Source: Alphaproteobacteria bacterium
Lineage (GTDB): Bacteria; Pseudomonadota; Alphaproteobacteria; Micavibrionales; Micavibrionaceae
Direction: 5' to 3'
DNA length: 64,000 nucleotides
Assembly: GCA_016699735.1 (NCBI GenBank)
Contig: CP065008.1
Span: 2,635,001 to 2,699,000 of the forward strand
In this document: piece by piece, positions 35,080 to 43,412 of the stretch
How positions within the stretch are numbered: position 1 is the stretch's first letter
Layout of the letters: every line of letters begins with the position of its first letter
Program-made: the position numbers and the translations under genes
Notes under the pieces: generated by a model
What the model saw: only the letters and a program-made list of their open reading frames with translations
Database searches by the model: none
What the model was told of the DNA's origin: nothing

Positions 35080-35166
35080 GATATCCTCTCCTTCAAAATT
35101 GTCGCTGGGGTTGGCAAACAGTCAACCACAAACAGGCAAAAAGATCAAACGGATCGGGATTATTCT

Positions 35167-36099
35167 TTACTTAGAGGACGTAAGCTGCAGGAACACATCC
35201 TCAAGATCGCTTTCTTCGGTCGAAATATCCTCGATTCGGTATCCCGCCTGAGAAATTTTTTCGATCATCGCCCCGACTTTTTCCTCAACGGGACTGTAAC
35301 GGATCGCCAGAACTCGGTGATTTCTGATCTCCGTTGCATACCCGGAAAGAGAGCCCGGAACCTCGCTCAGATCACGGTCCAGCCGGAACAGGATTTCCTT
35401 GTTGTCGATATGCGCCAGCAGCTTCGGCGTCTCCTCGCACGCCACGACCTGCCCGTGATTGATAATCGCAATCCGGTCGCAAAGCTGCTGCGCCTCCTCA
35501 AGATAATGCGTGGTCAGAAGGATCGTCACGCCCTGCGCGTTAAGCGTCTTGACCGTCGCCCAGAGCTGCTGCCGCAACTCGATATCCACCCCCGCTGTCG
35601 GCTCGTCCAGCACAAGGATCGGCGGCGAATGCACCATCGCCTTCGCCATCAAAAGCCTGCGCTTCATCCCGCCCGACAGCGACCGCACGAACGCATTCGC
35701 CTTATCCGCCAGCCCGACGGTCTCTAGAATCTCCATCGACCGCCGCTGACTTTTCGGAACCCCGTACAACCCGCCTTGCAATTCCAGAGTCTCCAGCGGC
35801 GTGAAGAACGCATCGTAATTGATTTCCTGCGGCACGACCCCGATAGAGACCTTCGCGTTCCGCTCGTTCACGTCGATATCGAAACCCCAGATTTTCACGC
35901 TGCCGGAGGTCTTCAGCACCAACCCCGCCATGATATTGATGATCGTGGATTTCCCCGCCCCGTTCGGCCCCAGCAAACCGAAGATCGACCCGCGCGGAAT
36001 CTGCAGGGTCACATCGCGCAGCGCCAGAGTCTCCGGCCTGCGCCCCGACGCCTTGTAGGTTTTGTTCAAAGCTTGAATATCGACGGCATTCTCCATCAT
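35167..36099 (-). CDS. ABC transporter ATP-binding protein (DrrA/YadG-like), without adjacent permease
   Basis: 310 residues. Walker A GLLGPNGAGKST, signature LSGGMKRRL, Walker B ILVLDEP and the switch histidine in TTHYLEEAQ are all intact, so it should hydrolyse ATP. The C-terminal extension (about 80 residues) is typical of the multidrug/antibiotic export subfamily. The usual ABC-2 permease gene (YadH/DrrB) is absent on either side; an alpha/beta hydrolase gene overlaps its start by 4 bases (ATGA), which suggests translational coupling. The permease may lie elsewhere. Confidence 0.88.
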   Translation of the reverse strand: MMENAVDIQALNKTYKASGRRPETLALRDVTLQIPRGSIFGLLGPNGAGKSTIINIMAGLVLKTSGSVKIWGFDIDVNERNAKVSIGVVPQEINYDAFFTPLETLELQGGLYGVPKSQRRSMEILETVGLADKANAFVRSLSGGMKRRLLMAKAMVHSPPILVLDEPTAGVDIELRQQLWATVKTLNAQGVTILLTTHYLEEAQQLCDRIAIINHGQVVACEETPKLLAHIDNKEILFRLDRDLSEVPGSLSGYATEIRNHRVLAIRYSPVEEKVGAMIEKISQAGYRIEDISTEESDLEDVFLQLTSSK

Positions 36100-37016
36100 C
36101 GCCCCCGCACGGCATACAGCCTATCAAGCCATGCCCTCGCCGCCGCGTCATCCTTGAGATAAGCCTCCCAGAACGCCAGCGACGCCACCTTGATGATCCG
36201 CTCGTGTTCCTCACGCTTGGGGTTGACGGTGAGCTTGCCCCGCGTCCCGTTATAAACCATATGGTCCCCGTCCTGAAGAACCTTCAGATACTGCTCGGGA
36301 TGTCCGGCATGGTCATGAACCACCAGCCGATGCTCGTACCCGATCGGCTCCAGCGGTGAGGCATCGTCCGTTCCCGTCATATGAAACAACGGAAGATTCA
36401 TCGGCCCGTAAAGCTCGGCGGGCGGCAAATCCGAAAGATGCGCAATCGGCACAGGGCTATAGAGAATCCCGGCCCGAAAACGCGGATCGCTGAAATCCAG
36501 CAGCTTTCCCTCCCGGTCCGGCAAGGGCATCCCCGCCATGGCCTGCGTGGTCATCGCCCCGAAGGAGTGCCCCGACATCCCGATCCGCGAAAAATCGATA
36601 AACGGGGAAATCTCCGGCTGCTCCGCGGCCCATTCCTGCAAACGGTCCAGGAAAAACGGCACGTCCCGCATCCGGTCGAACGTCGTCTCCCGCCGCACCC
36701 GCACCTCCCGCAGAATATCCCACGGATGCCCCGGCTTCCCCTCCCACAGGCTGCTGTCCGTCCCTCGGTGGGTCAGGTGCGCGACCGCATACCCGTAAGA
36801 CGCCAGATAGCGGGAGATAAACCCGGCACCGTCGGCGTTGCCCCCGAATCCATGCGACCAGACCACCAGCGGATAGGAGGAAAGATTATGCTCGGAAGGC
36901 GCATAAAACTTGAAGGGAACCTCGCGCCCGTCCCGCGCCGGATCGCTGAAAACACCCCGCCTCATCAGAACCTTGTACGGTCCTTCCTGCGGGGAAATCG
37001 TGGACTCCCATGTCAT
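36096..37016 (-). CDS. Alpha/beta hydrolase (predicted dienelactone hydrolase, COG4188-like)
   Basis: 306 residues. The oxyanion-hole segment is YPLVVWSHGFGGNADGAG, the nucleophile elbow is GMSGHSFGAMTTQAM (Ser in GHSFG, near residue 168), and a late His lies in VHDHAGHPE. It has no signal peptide, so it is cytoplasmic. Substrates of this group range from esters and lactones to phospholipids. The stop codon overlaps the start of the ABC ATPase gene. Together with sspB 12 bases upstream it forms a short minus-strand run. Confidence 0.75.
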   Translation of the reverse strand: MTWESTISPQEGPYKVLMRRGVFSDPARDGREVPFKFYAPSEHNLSSYPLVVWSHGFGGNADGAGFISRYLASYGYAVAHLTHRGTDSSLWEGKPGHPWDILREVRVRRETTFDRMRDVPFFLDRLQEWAAEQPEISPFIDFSRIGMSGHSFGAMTTQAMAGMPLPDREGKLLDFSDPRFRAGILYSPVPIAHLSDLPPAELYGPMNLPLFHMTGTDDASPLEPIGYEHRLVVHDHAGHPEQYLKVLQDGDHMVYNGTRGKLTVNPKREEHERIIKVASLAFWEAYLKDDAAARAWLDRLYAVRGR

Positions 37017-37028
37017 CGGGGGAAAATG

Positions 37029-37526
37029 CTACTTCTTGCGGAACTGGTCAAGCGAAACAACTTCGCCCTTCTTCTCGGCCTTGGCCTTCTTGCCGCCGCC
37101 CGACCCATCAGGATCCTCGGTTTCCGCCAGTTCCTTGAGCAACTCATCCTCATCGATGCTCTCGCTGAGCGGCTGGAACTGCAGCGCAAAATTAACGGAA
37201 GGGTCCGCGAAAATACTGATCGCCGACAAGGGCACGACAAGCCGCTCCGGCACATTGTTGAAAGACAGCGTAACCTCAACCTTCTCCCGATCCACGCGCA
37301 GATCGGTGAACTGGTACTGCAGAACGATGGTCATCTCGCCCGGATAGCGGTCGCGCAGATATTCAGGAATTCGCACACCGGGATATTCGGTCATGAAGGT
37401 AATGTAGAAATGATGCTCACCCTTCAAACCCTGCTGCACCACTTCTTCCAGCGATTGCCGGACGACGCCGCGCAACGCGGATTCAACCATCTTGTCATAA
37501 CGAAGAAAATTATCGTCGTCGGTCAT
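37029..37526 (-). CDS. sspB: SspB-alpha, ClpXP adaptor
   Basis: 165 residues of the alphaproteobacterial SspB type. The substrate-binding fold is marked by HHFYITFMTEYPGVRIPEYLRDRYP and MTIVLQYQF. The C-terminal ClpX-binding tail is GEVVSLDQFRKK. The adaptor holds tmRNA-tagged proteins and delivers them to ClpXP; in Caulobacter it contacts the AANDNFAE part of the tag. The tmRNA gene lies about 1.6 kb away and its tag contains that motif, so recognition is expected. The acidic, Gly-rich linker between fold and tail is normal. Confidence 0.88.
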   Translation of the reverse strand: MTDDDNFLRYDKMVESALRGVVRQSLEEVVQQGLKGEHHFYITFMTEYPGVRIPEYLRDRYPGEMTIVLQYQFTDLRVDREKVEVTLSFNNVPERLVVPLSAISIFADPSVNFALQFQPLSESIDEDELLKELAETEDPDGSGGGKKAKAEKKGEVVSLDQFRKK

Positions 37527-37657
37527 GTCTTATGTGTTGCAGATTAAGGGGGTGGAAATCAAGTCGAACTTCACCCCCTATCAATCGCATATCGAAAAGC
37601 CTAAATCCAGCGCCCGCAAGTAAACGCCCGATTGCCCTGTGGAAAAAGCAGGAGAGC

Positions 37658-38374
37658 TTAAATCTTTCGTGGCGGCCGCTTGGAATGCATCATCTCATGA
37701 AACTTCTCGGAATTGCCGATTTCCTGCATCGTCATCGGCGCCAGCAAAAGGATATAAGCCAGCATAATCGGCCAGAGCAAATCATACGATTTAACCCGCC
37801 TCATCTGTTCAGGAAGCCTCTCAACGGGCGGCCTCTTGAGATAATAGGCAACCGTAACCGCCACGACCCAGAAAATCCCGGCGGCAAAACCCGCCGCCGT
37901 AACGGAAACCTCGTCGTTTTTCGTCACCAGCAGAAACCCTTGGTACACAAGCGCCCCAACCCCGAACGTCGCCGCCCACCCGGCTAGGCAGAACAAAAAC
38001 TGCCGCAAGACCCGCCGTGCCTCCGCCCGCAGCCTCAGCGCTTTCGGCAAGCCTGTGCCTTTCGTATGCACCAGAAACCGCCACGCCATGAACGCCAGCA
38101 GCAAAAGCTCAGGCAGCAAGCCGTTAACGCTGGCCTTGGGCGCCCCTTCGACCAGCCGCCACAGATTGATCAGAAACGACAGAACCAGAACGATGGCCAG
38201 CGTACGGAACTGCATCACCAGCACCTCCCGCCCCAGATCATGTGTGGGGGGCACCTCCGAATAACACTTCCGAATCCAAACGATCGGCGCGACCACCATC
38301 GACATCGCCGCCAGAATGCAGAAAACCGTAAAAAACGGCGGCAAAAAAAACGGCGCGGGGGCTGAAGGTTCCAT
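37658..38374 (-). CDS. Hypothetical multi-pass membrane protein
   Basis: 238 residues with about six hydrophobic helices, including FFTVFCILAAMSMVVAPIVW, LAIVLVLSFLINLWRL, LLPELLLLAFMAWRFLV, FLFCLAGWAATFGVGALVY and LLWPIMLAYILLLAPM. No transporter or enzyme motif is recognised. The N-terminus is Pro-rich. It lies 131 bases before sspB in the same direction. GC content matches the neighbourhood, unlike the next gene upstream. Confidence 0.6.
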   Translation of the reverse strand: MEPSAPAPFFLPPFFTVFCILAAMSMVVAPIVWIRKCYSEVPPTHDLGREVLVMQFRTLAIVLVLSFLINLWRLVEGAPKASVNGLLPELLLLAFMAWRFLVHTKGTGLPKALRLRAEARRVLRQFLFCLAGWAATFGVGALVYQGFLLVTKNDEVSVTAAGFAAGIFWVVAVTVAYYLKRPPVERLPEQMRRVKSYDLLWPIMLAYILLLAPMTMQEIGNSEKFHEMMHSKRPPRKI

Positions 38375-38400
38375 AAAATACCCATTTATAACGAAAGCTT

Positions 38401-39024
38401 CTAATCACCGCCCAAACGATAGGGATCATTCCAATAATCTTCGCGCATCTGATCACTAATCTCAATCCAGTCGCTTTCATAATTCTTATGCGGGTGAATA
38501 AGCATTCCACATTCACTCTGAAATAAAACAGCCCAAACTTTTAACCGTTTGTATTTTAAATCATTCCCATTTCCTGAATTATTCAGACTTTTTTCTTCCC
38601 AAAATAACTCCCCTAAGATGCTAAAATCCTTACTAAAACAAGCCCCTGGAAAAAGCGTTGCGTCTTCCTTTTGATACACAAAATTCGCCGCTCCGGTTGG
38701 CCAATGATACGAGTCAGCGATAAAAGACATATTTGTGCTTAAATCCTCATCTTCTTTTAATGCTGCATAAAATAAGCCGCACGGCGTTCTGCCATAGGAA
38801 TGTATATTTAAGTTATCGGAAAAGCGAATCGGGCGTACTGTTGGGTTACAAATTCTAATTTTTGTTCTGTATCTATTTTGACTGAATTCGACCGTTAATT
38901 TGCGATAATCACCGTTATCGATAATACTCCAAAAAAATAAAAAGCTTACACACAAGAATAATGCAGCTAAAAAAGTTAGAATGATTTCGATTGCTGGGTT
39001 TTCATAAAATTTTTCGCTTTTCAA
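38401..39024 (-). CDS. Hypothetical single-pass membrane protein, AT-rich
   Basis: About 207 residues. The frame can start at TTG 39066, which lies in the ssrA terminator and has no ribosome-binding site. TTG 39024 is preceded by GGAGAGGGA and is preferred. A transmembrane helix lies near residues 14-36 (ILTFLAALFLCVSFLFFW). The remaining part is periplasmic and beta-like with aromatic residues and three cysteines. No family is recognised. The gene is strikingly AT-rich against its neighbours and sits directly behind ssrA, a common insertion target, so acquisition is plausible. Confidence 0.5.
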   Translation of the reverse strand: MKSEKFYENPAIEIILTFLAALFLCVSFLFFWSIIDNGDYRKLTVEFSQNRYRTKIRICNPTVRPIRFSDNLNIHSYGRTPCGLFYAALKEDEDLSTNMSFIADSYHWPTGAANFVYQKEDATLFPGACFSKDFSILGELFWEEKSLNNSGNGNDLKYKRLKVWAVLFQSECGMLIHPHKNYESDWIEISDQMREDYWNDPYRLGGD

Positions 39025-39065
39025 ATCCCTCTCCGTTTCTGCGAGAGAAAAAGAAGATTTTATCA

Positions 39066-39105
39066 ATAAAAAAGGGGTCTGCTTCTGTTGCGAGGCGCAG
39101 ACCCC
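39066..39105 (-). terminator. Intrinsic terminator of ssrA
   Basis: Stem GGGGTCTGC/GCAGACCCC (39074-39105). On the minus strand it is followed by TTTTTTTATT. Confidence 0.9.
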
Positions 39106-39447
39106 AAAGCCCCACCTGCCCGTGGTTAGACGGTCAGGAATTCAGGTGTAGCATCGCTACTGCCCAATTAGGCAGCCATACGACCTTCGCCAGAGACAAC
39201 AGAGTTGTCGTTGGCGGCTACGAACGCAAAGTTATCGTTTGCATTTATAAATTTAGCCCGATAACGGCGGATACTATACCGGACGCCGTCAAATGCCTTT
39301 ATTGCGCGTGTCGATCCTGTTTCGGCCCCGCCGCCTGAGAGCGCCTGAAAAAGCACCTCTCTCAAGGGGTGGAGCCGCCGGGTACTGCCCCCGGGTCCAC
39401 TGCGTCTATTCCGCACCAACGTCTAGCGTCATAGCCGGAAAACCGGC
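39106..39447 (-). ncRNA. ssrA: Two-piece (circularly permuted) tmRNA
   Basis: The acceptor piece comes first. Its T arm CCGGG-GGCAGTA-CCCGG is followed by acceptor strand CGGCTCC and discriminator A (39370). An intervening segment (about 39369-39330) is removed. The coding piece starts GGGGCCG at 39329; GGGGCCG pairs with CGGCTCC, giving a G-U at the third position, the alanine identity of tmRNA. The tag frame follows 87 bases later. CCA is not encoded (ACCCC in the DNA), so it must be added. A TTGAAC-N17-TATAAT promoter precedes it and a strong terminator follows. Confidence 0.92.
39168..39242 (-). other. tmRNA tag-peptide reading frame
   Basis: Resume codon GCA (39242-39240) to stop TAA (39170-39168), 24 residues. 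The tag starts ANDNFAFVAANDNS and ends GEGRMAA. The first part corresponds to the SspB-binding AANDNFA of Caulobacter, and a second AANDN follows seven residues later. The MAA end fits ClpX recognition. Confidence 0.85.
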
Positions 39448-39454
39448 ACCTTCG

Positions 39455-39483
39455 ATTATAACAGAACGTGAAACTTGGTTCAA
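39455..39483 (-). promoter_or_regulatory. ssrA promoter
   Basis: On the minus strand TTGAAC (39483-39478), a 17-base spacer and TATAAT (39460-39455). Transcription should start near 39448. Confidence 0.85.
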
Positions 39484-39605
39484 CCAAGCTGACTCTCGCA
39501 AACTGCAACCATGGCGGAAAAGACTTTTGTCTTGAAAAAGACGTGTCAAAGTGCATTTTTAAACTGATAACCGTATGAACAGGTTACAACTTAGAAGAGT
39601 CCGGA

Positions 39606-41264
39606 ATGAACATAAAATATCTGACCCTTTTATTGGTAATCTTTGTATCACTCCTTTACGGACACTGTTTTGCGCAGAAAAAGGATGATCCTGAAGATTA
39701 TCTATCAATACCCAAAGCGCTTCACCCTTATCTTTTAAACAGCCACAGCATCGAGGACTTAACATATTACGCCTTTGGTGAGCTCAGCAGATTAAACATA
39801 TACAACGCCACAATATTTTTAGACCAGACTCTGGCTCATAAGGCCATGATTATAAGGATGAAGAGATATCAGCAATACCATCGACTTCGGATGTACGATG
39901 GGAATGGAGACAAGCAGATTACAGAAAGCGAACTTCGCTCCTTTTTGTCCTATCGTGACTGGGATGATGAAAAGAAGGAAAGGCGTCTGAAATCGATTTT
40001 CACGTTTGATCTGGACTCCGACGGCGTAATTACAAAAAAAGAAATGCTGGTTTTGAAAAAAAAATCCATGGACGATTTCGAAAGTAATTATGGGGTATTG
40101 AAGGCGATACACGAAAAAGACAAAGGGAGAAAAATTTTTTATCGGGAAGATATTTTACGCGTGCTGAACAAGGCATTCTCTAAGGTTGACACAAATCACG
40201 ATGGTGCAATTTCTATCGATGAAAACAATAGTTTTCTGAATGCGGTTGGACCGTCGGACGTGCCTGAAGGTAAAAAACCGACCAACGAACTCCTGAAAAA
40301 GAAATGTTCTTTTAAGGCCCAGAATATCGCTTTACCTGAAGATCTCAGAGTGTTCGCGATAGGCACATACAAAGGAAGGCCTGTCGATACGCAAATAACA
40401 GACAACAGAAAAACGGGTCAGTTCGACGTATACATCCACTCCCCTGACAAGCCCGTACTTTTACTGCTATGGGGCTATGACGCTACGATCTGGAACATAC
40501 TCCTGTCACAGGAAACAGAACTGACCGGAGCAGTTGTTGGCGGTTTCTATCCTCAAATTTTGTCAAGCATCAAAGGAACAACGCCTGTATTTCTGACCCA
40601 TCATGCCGGCACCTCGGTAACGGTAGGACCATGTGCGCCTCACCGATTCAACAGTAACAAGGAAACACAATACGCCAGCGTTAAAGCTTATGCGGAATGG
40701 GTGTTGGAAAGACCGATTAATGACTTCCAGCTTATAAAATACGGCGATGACGGCATTGTTCACCTCGGAAAAACCCCGGATAGCAAGACGGTCTTCGAAC
40801 CGTTTAAAATGAACTCACCGCAGGAGTTTTTTATGCGTAGAGAGAACGAACAAGGTTTGGGCTCCTTAATGAACCAGGGTGCGATCAGAGAAGCGACGCG
40901 GGAGGAAATCGATTTATGGAACCAACTCCGCAGCAAAATTGATATCCATTACGATCAGCAAAAGACAAAAACTTCCGCTAGCGATGAAAACAAAATATCG
41001 CTTCAAAATTACGGCCCACCGCTGCTAATCATCCCTGGAAAGGCCTATATTGTCTTAAACAACAGCTTTAGTGTACCGACTGGAATAGAAGAGAACTTCA
41101 TACTGCCCCCTGAATCGGAAATTCCGACTGGAAATTACGGTCGATCACAATTAATGGTAATGAGCAGCTTGGAATGTCTGACGCACGAATTTAGCCCCTG
41201 CGTGAAGTACCGCTTCCCTCTGCCAGAGGCAAAAAATCTTCCCGTTATTATTCACGAAGAATAA
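39606..41264 (+). CDS. Secreted EF-hand protein
   Basis: 552 residues with a signal peptide (YLTLLLVIFVSLLYGHCFA). Three EF-hand loops are visible: DGNGDKQITESE, DLDSDGVITKKE and DTNHDGAISIDE, spaced as in calcium-binding pairs plus one. The remaining 340 residues form an unknown domain with a PVLLLLWGYDATIWNI core strand and a C-terminal Pro/Ser-rich part. A periplasmic or surface calcium-binding role is inferred. The gene is AT-rich compared with thyA-folA after it and begins just past ssrA. Confidence 0.7.
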   Translation: MNIKYLTLLLVIFVSLLYGHCFAQKKDDPEDYLSIPKALHPYLLNSHSIEDLTYYAFGELSRLNIYNATIFLDQTLAHKAMIIRMKRYQQYHRLRMYDGNGDKQITESELRSFLSYRDWDDEKKERRLKSIFTFDLDSDGVITKKEMLVLKKKSMDDFESNYGVLKAIHEKDKGRKIFYREDILRVLNKAFSKVDTNHDGAISIDENNSFLNAVGPSDVPEGKKPTNELLKKKCSFKAQNIALPEDLRVFAIGTYKGRPVDTQITDNRKTGQFDVYIHSPDKPVLLLLWGYDATIWNILLSQETELTGAVVGGFYPQILSSIKGTTPVFLTHHAGTSVTVGPCAPHRFNSNKETQYASVKAYAEWVLERPINDFQLIKYGDDGIVHLGKTPDSKTVFEPFKMNSPQEFFMRRENEQGLGSLMNQGAIREATREEIDLWNQLRSKIDIHYDQQKTKTSASDENKISLQNYGPPLLIIPGKAYIVLNNSFSVPTGIEENFILPPESEIPTGNYGRSQLMVMSSLECLTHEFSPCVKYRFPLPEAKNLPVIIHEE

Positions 41265-41273
41265 GATAAAAAC

Positions 41274-41975
41274 TCACGAATGCTCCCGCGTCTGCCCCGG
41301 GTCGGTGAGGTCATCGAACGGCATATCGCTGAATTGCGACTCGACGATGAATTTATTCAGCGCGGGATGGCTGTTGACCCACTGGCTGAAGGGCAGATTA
41401 ACGACGAACGCGCTGTCCATGAAATAAAGCCCCGAAGACGGCATGGTTTTGAGTTGACGCGAATGAAAATACCCCGGAGGCGTGATCTCCTCCAGCGGCA
41501 TAGAGTCCGAACCATAGGAAATAACGACCTTCGCCCCCGTATCCTTGATCTTACGCGCCCAGATGCCGGGATCCCAGTGCCGGGAGCTCAACTCATGATG
41601 CCCCAGCTGCTCCACGCCCATGACGAAGGAGCCCATAAGGCTTCTATGCGAACTCTGATAGTCCTCCGGGTCAAGCTTGTGCGGAATGTTGCAAAGAATG
41701 ACGATATCGGCCTGAACGCCTTCCTCGGCCAGAAAATCCCGCCCGCCGAAAATATCGGCCTTGTTCATAACCTCGACTTCGATCTCTTCATCCCAAACGA
41801 CAGGCAATCCCGTCTCGCGCAGCGGCTCCAGCCCGTAACGCAGCAATGAGCGGTCCGTTACAGAGAGATTCCCGTCGACATCCCTCACGGCCCCGACCAT
41901 CAGCACACGCTTGAGAGCCGGTATCGTCACCAGCGGCTCGCCAAAATCTCTGACTTTTCTGAAATCGTCATTCAT
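41274..41975 (-). CDS. Hypothetical cytoplasmic protein
   Basis: 233 residues from ATG 41975 (MNDDFRKVRDFG). The frame extends upstream by 17 codons without a good start context. It looks alpha/beta, with hydrophobic strands such as LKRVLMVGAVRDVDG and ADIVILCNIPHKLD and a strand-turn AKVVISYGSDSM. This suggests a Rossmann-like fold. No catalytic signature is recognised. It converges with the EF-hand gene (9-base gap) and diverges from thyA. Confidence 0.55.
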   Translation of the reverse strand: MNDDFRKVRDFGEPLVTIPALKRVLMVGAVRDVDGNLSVTDRSLLRYGLEPLRETGLPVVWDEEIEVEVMNKADIFGGRDFLAEEGVQADIVILCNIPHKLDPEDYQSSHRSLMGSFVMGVEQLGHHELSSRHWDPGIWARKIKDTGAKVVISYGSDSMPLEEITPPGYFHSRQLKTMPSSGLYFMDSAFVVNLPFSQWVNSHPALNKFIVESQFSDMPFDDLTDPGQTREHS

Positions 41976-42086
41976 ATGAATTCTAAAACACCAACAACTC
42001 TTCCGGGGAATTCTTAACCTTTTCACCCCTTAAAGATGGAATTTACCGCGAATCCCCCTATAATTCCAGAAAATCAGGATACCATA

Positions 42087-42881
42087 ATGAAACAATACCT
42101 CGACCTCCTGCGCCACGTCCTTGAAAAAGGCGCGGTCAAAGACGACCGGACAGGCACCGGAACCCGCTCCGTCTTCGGCCATCAAATGCGCTTTGACCTG
42201 TCCGAGGGCTTCCCGCTGGTCACCACCAAAAAATGCCATTTACGCTCAATAATCATCGAACTACTCTGGTTCTTACGCGGCGATACCAACATCAAATACC
42301 TGAACGACAACAAGGTCAGCATCTGGGACGAATGGGCCGATGAAAACGGCGATCTCGGCCCCGTCTACGGCCACCAGTGGCGCAGCTGGCCCACGTCCGA
42401 TGGCCGCACGATCGACCAGATATCCAACGTATTGGAACGCATAAAGAAAAATCCCGACGACCGCCGCTTGATCGTCAGCGCATGGAATGTCGGCGAAATC
42501 GGCAAGATGGCCCTGCCCCCCTGCCACTGCCTGTTCCAGTTTTACGTGGCGAATGGAAAACTCTCCTGCCAGCTCTACCAGCGCAGCGCGGATATCTTCC
42601 TCGGCGTCCCCTTCAACATCGCCTCCTACGCCCTGCTGACCCTCATGGTCGCGCAGGTTTCGGGCCTGAAACCCGGCGACTTCGTCCATACCTTCGGCGA
42701 CGCCCACCTCTACCTGAACCATATCGAACAGGCAGAGCTTCAACTCAGCCGCACCCCCTATAAACTCCCCGAAATGCACCTCAACCCGCACGTCAAAAAC
42801 CTCTTCGATTTTAAATTCGAGGATTTTGAGCTTGTCGGATACGAATCTCATCCGCATATTAAGGCGCCGGTAGCGGTGTAA
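42087..42881 (+). CDS. thyA: Thymidylate synthase
   Basis: 264 residues from ATG 42087, the same length as E. coli ThyA; the upstream ATG 42036 would add 17 extra residues. The fold-defining motifs are all present: DDRTGTGTRSVFGHQMRFDL, the folate-binding ELLWFLRGDTN, the catalytic cysteine in LPPCHCLFQF, QRSADIFLGVPFNIASYA and the late HTFGDAHLYLNH. It methylates dUMP to dTMP using methylene-tetrahydrofolate, giving dihydrofolate. FolA, which recycles it, is encoded 24 bases downstream. Confidence 0.97.
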   Translation: MKQYLDLLRHVLEKGAVKDDRTGTGTRSVFGHQMRFDLSEGFPLVTTKKCHLRSIIIELLWFLRGDTNIKYLNDNKVSIWDEWADENGDLGPVYGHQWRSWPTSDGRTIDQISNVLERIKKNPDDRRLIVSAWNVGEIGKMALPPCHCLFQFYVANGKLSCQLYQRSADIFLGVPFNIASYALLTLMVAQVSGLKPGDFVHTFGDAHLYLNHIEQAELQLSRTPYKLPEMHLNPHVKNLFDFKFEDFELVGYESHPHIKAPVAV

Positions 42882-42905
42882 ATAGACTTGAGGGATTGAG
42901 TAAAG

Positions 42906-43412
42906 ATGAGGACAAAAATCAGCATAATCGCGGCCATGGCCGAAAACCGGACCATCGGCATCAACAACAAACTCCCCTGGAACATCCCGGAGGATTTGGC
43001 TTATTTCAAGAAAATCACCATGGGCAAACCCCTCGTGATGGGCCGCAAGACCTTCGAATCCATCGTCGATCAACTCGGCAAGCCCCTGCCCGGACGCACC
43101 AACATCGTAGTCAGCGAGTCAGGTTTCAAGGCCGGCAACACCACCGTCATCAATAATTTCGACAAGGCCATCCACGAGGCCAAGAAACTCGCCAAAGACG
43201 GCGGATTCGAGGAAATGCTCGTCATCGGCGGACGCCAGATTTATGAACAGGCCTTGCGCGTCGCCGACCGGATTTACCTCACCGAAGTTCACGAAGACTA
43301 TGACGGCGACGCCTTCTTCCCCAAAATCGGCCCGGAATGGCGGGAAATCTCCCGCGAGGAACGCAACGACACCGACCCGCCGATCAGCTTCGTGGTTTTA
43401 GAGCGCCCCTAA
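42906..43412 (+). CDS. folA: Dihydrofolate reductase
   Basis: 168 residues. The N-terminal block IIAAMAENRTIGINNKLPW includes the substrate-proximal Met20-loop region, the active-site acid in IPEDLAYFKK, and GKPLVMGRKTFESI for NADPH binding. LVIGGRQIYEQAL completes the dinucleotide site. It reduces dihydrofolate from ThyA. Its 3' end overlaps the convergent mrp gene by 29 bases. Confidence 0.95.
   Translation: MRTKISIIAAMAENRTIGINNKLPWNIPEDLAYFKKITMGKPLVMGRKTFESIVDQLGKPLPGRTNIVVSESGFKAGNTTVINNFDKAIHEAKKLAKDGGFEEMLVIGGRQIYEQALRVADRIYLTEVHEDYDGDAFFPKIGPEWREISREERNDTDPPISFVVLERP

Noticed and set aside
36381..37547. Plus-strand frame of 388 codons
   Set aside because: Antisense to the hydrolase and sspB genes; Arg/Pro-rich translation.
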